Positions 36,884 through 43,530 of a stretch of DNA of 57,371 nucleotides are shown here, piece by piece. The stretch is from Ilumatobacter coccineus (GTDB lineage Bacteria; Actinomycetota; Acidimicrobiia; Acidimicrobiales; Ilumatobacteraceae): the NCBI GenBank assembly GCA_002748455.1, contig PDSL01000019.1, positions 1 to 57,371 on the forward strand, read 5' to 3'. The translations under genes and the position numbers were made by a program. The stretch's first letter is position 1; every line of letters begins with the position of its first letter. Under the pieces are notes generated by a model. The model did not search any database and had not been told where the DNA came from. It saw only the letters and a list, made by a program, of their open reading frames with translations.

Positions 36884-38488
36884 ATGGGGCTTCATACAGC
36901 GCGCTTTGATTCGATGGACACGGAGGCGCTCTTGGCGCGTGTCCGAGACGGCGACATGGACGCCTATGGCGAGATCTATCGTCGCTATGAGCGATTTGCC
37001 CACCAGGTTGCACGCCGGCGTTCGCGGCGTCACTCCGAGGACCTCGTGTCGGAATCCTTCCGTCGCGTGCTCACGGCGATCACTCGGGGCGCCGGTCCCC
37101 GTCAGGCATTTGGGCCCTACCTTGCCACCACTATCCGGTCTGTCGCAGCAGGATTGGCTGGCCCATTTCAGGAGGTTGAACTCGACGTGTCGGCACACCT
37201 GACGGACGACCACGGTGATGTCGACCCTCGAGTCGCTACAGCGTTTGCCAGCCTTCCCGAGGCCTGGCAGAACGCCTTGTGGTACAGCGATGTCGAAGGT
37301 ATGTCGCCGCGCCATGTGGCTCCCTTGATGGGGCTGCCCTCAGCGAACGCCTTTTCAGCCTTGCGTAAACGGGCCCGAGCCGGTCTGCGATCGGCTTATC
37401 TCGTCCAGGTGGTGAACGATGCTTGCAATGATGAGGTTCGTGAACAGCTCGCGCTCTTGGTCACCGGAGCGTTGGATCCCGATCAGCTCGATGCGATCGT
37501 CGATCGTCATCTCGATGAATGCGATCGCTGTCGGGCGGTGGCCTGGCGGATCGAGAAGGTGTCGGGCAAACGGTTGGGCATGGTGCTCGCCCCAGCCCTG
37601 ATCGCCTTTCACGGATTTGCCGCTGATGGTGCGTTGGTGCCCGTTGGTCTTGGCGGCAGCGCTATCGCTGGCTGGTTCCAGCGGCGCCGATCCTCGCGTG
37701 CGGGGTTCATGGTGTTTTGGGGTTCGGCAGCGGTCGCTCTCGCTCTCGGGGTGTGGGCGGTGATCGCCATCGTTCTGCCTGGTGTCAGCCAGTCCACATC
37801 CGGCTCTGCTGATGGTGGAGGAGGGGCTGGGGCTAGCGGTACCCTCGCACCCGCTGGCTCTGACGATGGCGCCGATCCCGCGGAGAACGATGAACCGAAC
37901 AACCTGGTTCCCTTGGTGACGTTGGCTAACCCGACCACCACGGCGGCGTTGCCATCGACAACCACGTCGACCACCTTGCCGCCAGCGCCCCAGGCGGTGG
38001 CGCCACCATCGGGTGCGACACCTCGACCGACACCACGACCGACACCTCGTCCTGCTCCTCGGACTACCGCGGTGGTGACAACCACCACCACGCTTGCCCC
38101 GACAACGACATCGACGACGACCACTACGTCAACGACGACGACCACATCGTCAACGACAACCACGACGACAGTTCCGATTGGTGAGCCTCTGGCTGCCGAT
38201 CTTGTCGTCGTCCGTGATGAGGTGATCATCGAGCACGGCCAACTGGTTCGAGTCTCCGAGTTCCACTTCATCGGGCTGACCGGTGAGCCGGGCCGGATGG
38301 TGTTTGACCCTGGGGTGCTAGCGGTCGAATCCGTTCCTGATGTCGGGTGCACCACCGAGGAGTGCGTGATCGATGGCACCTTGACGGGTGACTTCCAAGT
38401 GATCTTTAGGACCACTCCGGGGAGTGTTCACGATGTCCGAGTGCTCGACCATCTCGATCGGGAGTGGAAGAGCTATCACCTCGAGTGA
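36884..38488 (+). CDS. ECF sigma factor fused to anti-sigma, membrane and extracytoplasmic domains
   Basis: A 534-residue fusion. Residues about 12-65 are sigma region 2 ('MDAYGEIYRRYERFAHQVARRR', 'SEDLVSESFRRVLTAI') and about 115-172 region 4 ('LPEAWQNALWYSDVEGMSPRHVAPLMG'). A zinc-finger anti-sigma motif follows, H209-C213-C216 ('RHLDECDRC'). A hydrophobic region with a clear membrane helix at about 274-299 leads to a Gly/Ser/Thr/Pro-rich stalk (300-430, including 'TPRPTPRPTPRPAPR' and Thr runs) and a C-terminal outer domain with two cysteines. This resembles actinobacterial ECF groups with fused anti-sigma extensions (ECF52-like). Activation would require release or conformational change. 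ATG 36914 is an alternative start. Confidence 0.85.
   Translation: MGLHTARFDSMDTEALLARVRDGDMDAYGEIYRRYERFAHQVARRRSRRHSEDLVSESFRRVLTAITRGAGPRQAFGPYLATTIRSVAAGLAGPFQEVELDVSAHLTDDHGDVDPRVATAFASLPEAWQNALWYSDVEGMSPRHVAPLMGLPSANAFSALRKRARAGLRSAYLVQVVNDACNDEVREQLALLVTGALDPDQLDAIVDRHLDECDRCRAVAWRIEKVSGKRLGMVLAPALIAFHGFAADGALVPVGLGGSAIAGWFQRRRSSRAGFMVFWGSAAVALALGVWAVIAIVLPGVSQSTSGSADGGGGAGASGTLAPAGSDDGADPAENDEPNNLVPLVTLANPTTTAALPSTTTSTTLPPAPQAVAPPSGATPRPTPRPTPRPAPRTTAVVTTTTTLAPTTTSTTTTTSTTTTTSSTTTTTTVPIGEPLAADLVVVRDEVIIEHGQLVRVSEFHFIGLTGEPGRMVFDPGVLAVESVPDVGCTTEECVIDGTLTGDFQVIFRTTPGSVHDVRVLDHLDREWKSYHLE
37925..38180 (+). repeat. Low-complexity Thr/Pro-coding stretch
   Basis: Runs of ACG/ACC/ACA and a repeated CCTCGACCGACA-type unit encode the Thr- and Pro-rich stalk of the sigma fusion. 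Typical of a cell-wall-spanning linker; prone to length variation. Confidence 0.7.
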
Positions 38489-38591
38489 TCCTCGGGCACA
38501 TGCCTAGGTCGTGCCGATATCGATGTCGCCATTCGGCGTGACGATATCGACGATCTCATCGTCAGATGGGGAGGAAGCACCAGGGTGCGAT

Positions 38592-38761
38592 GCACGTTTG
38601 TGCACACTGTGAGAATATTCTTACCTTGGCGTCACGATCTCGGATCTGGGTGATCTGTTCTTAGTAACGACGTTGACCACATCGTCGTTTACCGCTCCGG
38701 TGGGAAGCAGAGCGCTTCCGACCACCCACCGGAGCGGAAGCCAGTCATCGTTGATCGAGTC
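38592..38761 (+). repeat. Structured repeat unit 1 (promoter-like element plus two stem-loops)
   Basis: The unit holds an AT-rich stretch, GCGTCACGAT (38629-38638), TCTTA 30 bases downstream of the start of that block, a 6-bp stem ACGACG/CGTCGT (38667-38688) with loop TTGACCACAT, and a 13-bp perfect inverted repeat CCGCTCCGGTGGG (38692-38704) / CCCACCGGAGCGG (38725-38737), with an inner GGAAGC/GCTTCC stem. It ends in a conserved GCCAGTCATCGTTGATCGA tail. No ORF matches. Probably a transcribed structured RNA. Confidence 0.7.
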
Positions 38762-38836
38762 CACCATGTCTCGGAATCGTCCATCACTGCGCTGTCACCA
38801 GCGCTGGGAGGGGCACGATGAGTTGGTCTTGGCGAT

Positions 38837-38975
38837 CTGGGGTCAGAGCTTGCTCTGACCCCAGCGTCACGATTTGGGATTCTGACGGTCTTTTCTTATT
38901 GGCGACGTTGACCACATCGTCGTTCGCCGCTCCGGTGGGACGTATCCAGTCCCCACCGGAGCGGATGCCGGTCAC
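38837..38975 (+). repeat. Structured repeat unit 2
   Basis: GCGTCACGAT at 38864-38873, exactly the same spacing to TCTTA and to the GACGTTGACCACATCGTCG stem-loop as unit 1, then a perfect 13-bp inverted repeat (38927-38939 / 38952-38964) with a different, shorter loop. Instead of the AT-rich upstream stretch it has a 12-bp perfect hairpin, CTGGGGTCAGAG-CTTG-CTCTGACCCCAG arms (38837-38864). The 3' tail is diverged. Confidence 0.7.
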
Positions 38976-39058
38976 TCCCGGTGGATCGGGTTCATCCCAG
39001 TGCAGTGGTCGAGATGCTCGATTCGGTGGCGATTGCCAGGGACCACTCAGGGAAGCTT

Positions 39059-39228
39059 GGACGTTTGTGCATCCAGTGAAATTTCTTTCAGTCTGGCGTC
39101 ACGATCTGTCGATATTGTGATCTCTTCTTATTGACGACGTTGGCCACATCGTCGTTTACCGCTCCGGTGGGAAGCAGAGAGCTTCCGACCACTCACCGGA
39201 GCGGGTGCCAGTCCTCGTTGATCGAATC
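39059..39228 (+). repeat. Structured repeat unit 3
   Basis: GCGTCACGAT at 39096-39105 with the AT-rich upstream stretch and ACGTTTGTGCA, as in unit 1. The ACGACG/CGTCGT stem-loop (39134-39155) has loop TTGGCCACAT; the large inverted repeat (39159-39171 / 39192-39204) has one mismatch. The conserved tail runs up to the stop codon of the convergent nucleoside phosphorylase gene. Core-to-core distances between the three units are 235 and 232 bases. Confidence 0.7.
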
Positions 39229-39940
39229 AGCTCACCGCCACACGGCAAGCGAGACGCATCATCTTGTCGACGCCCGCCTTGAGCTCTTCGTCGCTGATAC
39301 GGGTGGTTTCGCCGGTGACCTCCAAGAGGTCGGAGACCGTCATCATCGCCAGGGCTTCAACCCCCTTGATCGCGGCGATCGTGTACATCATCGCTGCTTC
39401 CATATCGACACCGATATGGCCGGTGCGCTTCCAACGGGCGAAGGTGTTGGGATCAGGATCGTAGAACACTCCGCTGGTGATGATCGGGCCGACATGAACG
39501 GTCGATCCGCTTTCCCGGCTGAGCTGGGCAGCGGTTTCGGCGAGTTCAAAGGTGGCGGTAGGAGCGTAGGAGCTCATCTGAGCGACGCGCAGGGGCGTGG
39601 TGTCTTCAGCGGTGGCCGAGATCCCGAGCACGGTGTCACCCATCGACATCCCATCCTGGAGGGCACCGCAGGTGCCGACCCGGATGAGTCGCTTGGCGCC
39701 CAACATGATGAGCTCTTCGAACACGATTCCCGATGATGGGGCTCCCATGCCGGTTGTTTGGACGCTGATGGGTGAGCCCTCAAACGTGCCGGTGAAGCCC
39801 AACATGCCGCGCTCCTCATTGACGCAGCGATAGCCAGGATCGAAGAAGGTTTCGGCAATATAGGCGGCCCGGCGAGGATCTCCGGGACACAGAACAGCAG
39901 GGGCGTAGTCGCCATTTTCGGCACGTATATGAATCGGCAT
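39227..39940 (-). CDS. deoD: Purine-nucleoside phosphorylase (DeoD/UP family)
   Basis: A 237-residue nucleoside phosphorylase of the NP-1 family. It starts 'MPIHIRAENGDYAPAVLCPGDPRRAAYIAETF', with the phosphate-binding 'PGDP'; 'GTCGALQDGMSMGDTVLGISA' and 'GVDMEAAMMYTIAAIKGVEALAMMTVSD' are DeoD signatures, the ME pair contacting the ribose. The track extends the ORF to 40480 but that overlaps cysS; ATG 39940 is the family start. Purine substrate preferred over uridine by the DeoD-like 'MPIHI' entry; not certain. Confidence 0.9.
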   Translation of the reverse strand: MPIHIRAENGDYAPAVLCPGDPRRAAYIAETFFDPGYRCVNEERGMLGFTGTFEGSPISVQTTGMGAPSSGIVFEELIMLGAKRLIRVGTCGALQDGMSMGDTVLGISATAEDTTPLRVAQMSSYAPTATFELAETAAQLSRESGSTVHVGPIITSGVFYDPDPNTFARWKRTGHIGVDMEAAMMYTIAAIKGVEALAMMTVSDLLEVTGETTRISDEELKAGVDKMMRLACRVAVS

Positions 39941-40009
39941 GCCATCCAGAGTAGACGCCCTTCGGCTCGTGGGAAAAGTGTTCCGTTGTCGGGCGCCTAG
40001 GCTTGGGGG

Positions 40010-41365
40010 ATGCTTCGCCTCTATGACACCGCCACCCGAGAGGTTCGTGAACTCGCCCTCAGCGTGCCAGGAAAGGTGAGTATCTATCTGTGCGGTCCCA
40101 CCGTGTATGGCCCGCCCCATCTCGGTCACGGACGGGCGACGCTCGAATACGACATCTTGCGGCGCTATCTCACCTGGTCTGGCCTTGAGGTGCGCTTCGT
40201 CTCCAATATCACCGATATCGAGGACAAGATCATCGATCGCGCCCAGCGAGAGGGACGTCCCTGGAATGAGATCACCACCCACTATGAGCAGGTTTGGTGG
40301 GACACGATGGATGCACTGGATTTTGAACGGCCCACCGATACGCCCCACGCCACCGACTATGTCGATGAGATGGTGGCCTTGATCGAAGAACTCATCGAGC
40401 GGGGAGCCGCGTATTCGACCGCTGATGGGATCTATCTTTCGGTCGAATCGGTCGAGGGCTATGGCCTGCTCGCCCACCAATCGCTCGATGACATGAGGTC
40501 AGGCGGCGGTGAACGTGTCGTGGTCGGCGCTGAACTCAAGCGTCATCCCGCCGACTTTGTGTTGTGGAAGCTCGCCAAGCCGGGTGAGCCATCGTGGCCA
40601 TCGCCGTGGGGAGATGGCCGTCCCGGATGGCACAGCGAATGCGTGGTGATGAGCCTGGGACTCTTAGGGGAAGGGTTTGATCTCCATTGCGGCGGTCAAG
40701 ATCTCCGCTTTCCCCATCACGAAAACGAGCGAGCCCAGGCGGTCGCTGTCGGCAAGGACTTCGCCAAGCATTGGATGCATAACGGGTTTGTGGTCGATGC
40801 CGAAGGTGAGAAGATGTCCAAGAGTCTGGGCAATGTGTCGAGCCTGGCCGACCTGGTCGAGCACTATGACCCCCGGGCATATCGGATGGCCCTACTGCAA
40901 GCCCACTATCGCAGCCCGATCTCGATCAATGATCGGGTCTTGAGCTCGGCGGCGACGTCCTTGGCTGGCCTCGATGCCTTTGCTTCGCGTACCAGCGCCA
41001 TCGACGACAGCGAGGCCGATCCTGACGTGATCGCCGCATTTCGGGAAGCGATGGACGATGACCTCGATACCCCGCGGGCGACGGCGATCATGTTTGACAC
41101 CGTGAGGCGGGCCAATATCGCCCTCGATACTGGCGATCCATCAGCGCCAGCCTTGGTGTCAGCGGTGCGCGAGATCAGCGGAGCCTTCGGTCTGGTTATC
41201 GGATCACGCTCGGAGATTCCCGATGAGGTGCTGGCTCAGGCTGCCGATCTTGATGCCGCTCGTCGTCAGCGCGACTATGCGACCGCCGACGCGATCCGAG
41301 CTGCCTTGCAGGCTGATGGCTGGACGGTGGAAACCACTCCTGATGGCACCACGGTCCGACGCTGA
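40010..41365 (+). CDS. cysS: Cysteinyl-tRNA synthetase
   Basis: A 451-residue class I synthetase. The HIGH motif is 'CGPTVYGPPHLGHGRA', where the cysteine ligates the active-site zinc, together with the Cys/His in 'GWHSECVVMSLGLLGEGFDLHCGG' and 'HHENERAQ'; KMSKS is intact ('GEKMSKSLGNV'). The C-terminal helical domain ends 'LDAARRQRDYATADAIRAALQADGWTVE', typical of CysS rather than the mycothiol ligase MshC. Divergent from deoD. Confidence 0.95.
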   Translation: MLRLYDTATREVRELALSVPGKVSIYLCGPTVYGPPHLGHGRATLEYDILRRYLTWSGLEVRFVSNITDIEDKIIDRAQREGRPWNEITTHYEQVWWDTMDALDFERPTDTPHATDYVDEMVALIEELIERGAAYSTADGIYLSVESVEGYGLLAHQSLDDMRSGGGERVVVGAELKRHPADFVLWKLAKPGEPSWPSPWGDGRPGWHSECVVMSLGLLGEGFDLHCGGQDLRFPHHENERAQAVAVGKDFAKHWMHNGFVVDAEGEKMSKSLGNVSSLADLVEHYDPRAYRMALLQAHYRSPISINDRVLSSAATSLAGLDAFASRTSAIDDSEADPDVIAAFREAMDDDLDTPRATAIMFDTVRRANIALDTGDPSAPALVSAVREISGAFGLVIGSRSEIPDEVLAQAADLDAARRQRDYATADAIRAALQADGWTVETTPDGTTVRR

Positions 41366-41489
41366 GACCGGTGGATAACAACCTGGTCTGACCACGGATC
41401 ACCAGTCGTATTCGGGTCGTGTGCGGCAGCGTGACCGGAGTGTTACCCACGGGTAGCGCACCCTCATTGGCGAGGGCTAACTTGTCACC

Positions 41490-42704
41490 ATGGCCGAATT
41501 CTCGATGGAACTGTCCGACGATCAACTCCAGCTTCAAGAGTGGGTACACGGTTTTGCGGAGGAGGTGATTCGTCCGGTAGCCGAAGAATGGGACGAGCGC
41601 GAAGAGTTCCCCTGGCCAGTGGTCGAAGAGGCTGCCAAGATCGGCCTCTATGGCTGGGAATTTGTCGCTGAAGCGATGATGAACGACCCCACCGGTCTGA
41701 CCTTCCCCGTGGCGATCGAAGAGCTCTTCTGGGGTGATGCTGGCATTGGCCTGTCGATTATGGGTTCTTCGCTGGCTGCCGCTGGGATCGCCGCGAGCGG
41801 TACGCCCGAGCAGGTCATGGAATGGGTGCCCCAGTGTTATGGGACTGCCGACAAGCTCCAGCTCGGCGCCTTTGCAGCCTCAGAGCCCGACGCTGGATCC
41901 GATGTGGCTGGATACCGCACCAGCGCGGTCTATGACGAAAAGACCGATGAATGGGTTCTCAACGGGACCAAGGCGTGGATCACCAATGGCGGTATCGCCG
42001 ACATCCATGTGGTCGTTGGTGTGGTCGATCCCAAGCTGGGTGCCAAGGGCCATGCCAGCTTCGTTGTGCCACCTGGCACCAAGGGTCTCAGCCAGGGCCA
42101 GAAGTATAAGAAGCACGGCATCAAGGCCAGTCACACCGCTGAAGTCGTCCTCGATGATGTGAGGGTGCCCAACCGGATGCTCCTCGGGGGCAAGGACAAG
42201 CTCGATGAGCGTCTCGCTCGGGTGCGTGAAGGTAAGAAGGGCAACGCCCAGGCAGCGATGCAGACCTTTGAAGCCACTCGTCCAGCCGTTGGCGCTCAAG
42301 CCCTTGGGGTTGCCCGGGCAGCGTATGAATATGCGCTCGACTACGCCAAGGAGCGTCACGCCTTCGGACGTCCGATCATCGCCAATCAGGGGATTGCGTT
42401 CATGCTCGCCGACATGGCTACCGAGATTGAGGCCACCCGCTATCTGATCTGGCGGGCTGCCTGGTTGGGCAAGAACGGCAAGTTCAAGAATGCTGAAGGA
42501 TCGATGGCCAAGATGAAAGCTGGGCGGGTTGCCACTTGGGTGACCGAGCGTGCGATCCAGATTCTTGGTGGCTACGGCTACACCCGCGAGTATCCGGTGG
42601 AGCGTTGGCATCGCGATGCCAAGATCCATGACATCTATGAGGGCACCGAGCAGATCCAGCAGTTGGTGATCTCTCGGGCCATTTCAGGACTGCGTATCGA
42701 GTGA
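41490..42704 (+). CDS. Acyl-CoA dehydrogenase
   Basis: A 404-residue FAD enzyme that oxidises an acyl-CoA to the enoyl-CoA in beta-oxidation. FAD/substrate loops are 'QLGAFAASEPDAGSDVAGYRTSAV' and 'WVLNGTKAWITNGGIADI'; 'YAKERHAFGRPIIANQGIAFMLADM' and the C-terminal 'QILGGYGYTREYPVERWHRDAKIHDIYEGTEQIQ' are standard, the last with the likely catalytic glutamate region. Chain-length preference is unknown. Confidence 0.95.
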   Translation: MAEFSMELSDDQLQLQEWVHGFAEEVIRPVAEEWDEREEFPWPVVEEAAKIGLYGWEFVAEAMMNDPTGLTFPVAIEELFWGDAGIGLSIMGSSLAAAGIAASGTPEQVMEWVPQCYGTADKLQLGAFAASEPDAGSDVAGYRTSAVYDEKTDEWVLNGTKAWITNGGIADIHVVVGVVDPKLGAKGHASFVVPPGTKGLSQGQKYKKHGIKASHTAEVVLDDVRVPNRMLLGGKDKLDERLARVREGKKGNAQAAMQTFEATRPAVGAQALGVARAAYEYALDYAKERHAFGRPIIANQGIAFMLADMATEIEATRYLIWRAAWLGKNGKFKNAEGSMAKMKAGRVATWVTERAIQILGGYGYTREYPVERWHRDAKIHDIYEGTEQIQQLVISRAISGLRIE

Positions 42705-42734
42705 TGACCTGAGGCGGACAGACGCCTGAACGCG

Positions 42735-42766
42735 CCAGTGCCCGCGGCCTTGGCCGCGGGCACTGG
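42735..42766. terminator. Bidirectional terminator hairpin
   Basis: CCAGTGCCCGCGGC pairs perfectly with GCCGCGGGCACTGG around a very short loop, a 14-bp GC-rich stem. It lies between the convergent acyl-CoA dehydrogenase and groES genes, so it can serve both. T-runs are poor on either side. Confidence 0.65.
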
Positions 42767-42796
42767 TCGTATCTGAGTGGTAAGAAACTGAGGTGA

Positions 42797-43072
42797 TCAG
42801 CGGCCGAGCACGGCCAGGAGATCGGTGGCATCGATGATGAGGTATTCCTTACCGTTGAGGGTGAGCTCGGTGCCGGAGTACTTGGGGAACAAGACGCGCT
42901 CGCCAACCTTGACGGTGATCATCTCGTCATCATCGCCCACCGCGGTGACAACACCCTTTTGCTGCTTCTCGCGAGCGGTGTCGGGAATGACCAGGCCGCT
43001 AGCGGTGGTCGCCTCTTCCTCGAGGATCTCGACGAGGACACGGGAGCCGAGGGGCTGAACAGATTCTGACAT
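42797..43072 (-). CDS. groES: Co-chaperonin GroES
   Basis: A 91-residue GroES, the lid of the GroEL chamber. 'VQPLGSRVLVEILEEEATTASGLVIPDTAREKQQKGVV' includes the mobile loop, and 'GERVLFPKYSGTELTLNGKEYLIID' is the core barrel. No groEL follows. No full CIRCE (HrcA) inverted repeat was found upstream. Confidence 0.95.
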   Translation of the reverse strand: MSESVQPLGSRVLVEILEEEATTASGLVIPDTAREKQQKGVVTAVGDDDEMITVKVGERVLFPKYSGTELTLNGKEYLIIDATDLLAVLGR

Positions 43073-43150
43073 ATTGGGTGCCTTTCTACAGGTCGAACGA
43101 TCGGCCAGTCAGGCCGGGCAATGTGATGTTGACACAGAAGTATGGCGGGA

Positions 43151-43417
43151 TTAGCCGCTCTTTAGGCCGAGAAGTGCGTTGATCTTTGGTTTGTCGAAGC
43201 CCACGATGGGGCGTCCATTGATCTCCACGACCGGTACGCCCATCTGTCCGGTGCGCCGGACCAGGTCTTTGGCTGCTCGTGGATCGCGGGAAATGTCGAC
43301 CTCTCGGAAGGGAACGTGTTGCTCGCGCAAATAGGCCTTGACCTTGGTACACCACGAACAGGTGGGGGTGGTGAAGACGAGTACTCTCTTCTTGTTGGGG
43401 GTCGTTGGGGCGGGCAT
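43151..43417 (-). CDS. Glutaredoxin-family protein
   Basis: An 88-residue thioredoxin-fold protein with the redox motif C-S-W-C ('FTTPTCSWCTKVKAYL'), the cis-proline loop 'GVPVVEINGRPIVGFD' and a short lysine-containing C-terminus. Length fits NrdH/small glutaredoxins. A good GGAGGA site precedes the ATG. A CsoR-type palindrome overlaps its promoter, suggesting induction by copper or reactive sulfur species. Confidence 0.88.
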   Translation of the reverse strand: MPAPTTPNKKRVLVFTTPTCSWCTKVKAYLREQHVPFREVDISRDPRAAKDLVRRTGQMGVPVVEINGRPIVGFDKPKINALLGLKSG

Positions 43418-43443
43418 GAGTTCCTCCTTGGCAGCCTAGTCTA

Positions 43444-43459
43444 ATACCCCCAGGGGTAT
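43444..43459. promoter_or_regulatory. CsoR/CstR-type operator upstream of the glutaredoxin gene
   Basis: ATACCCCCAGGGGTAT is a perfect 7-2-7 palindrome of the kind bound by CsoR-family repressors (copper-responsive CsoR, persulfide-responsive CstR). It overlaps the likely -10 region of the minus-strand glutaredoxin gene. No csoR gene is in the window. Confidence 0.7.
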
Positions 43460-43530
43460 CGCCAACCCGGTTGATGTCACCCCTCACCAGACCGCTGGTC
43501 GCGAACTCTCAGGGCCTAAGCTCATGGTCT

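Larger units (their letters stand above)
38489..39226. other. 738-base non-coding interval holding the repeat array
   Basis: No supported protein gene lies between the sigma fusion and the convergent nucleoside phosphorylase. The interval contains three related structured units on a ~233-base period, separated by diverged spacers of about 75-85 bases. Confidence 0.75.

Noticed and set aside
38592-39228. Three repeats as a CRISPR array
   Set aside because: Units are about 170 bases, imperfect, with only three copies, no regular 28-40 base repeats and no cas genes.
42735-42766. GC-rich hairpin as a mobile-element end
   Set aside because: It lies exactly between two convergent genes and behaves like a shared terminator; no target duplication or transposase is present.
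43073-43150. CIRCE element upstream of groES
   Set aside because: Only a partial TTAGC-like match; no paired GAGTGCTAA arm.
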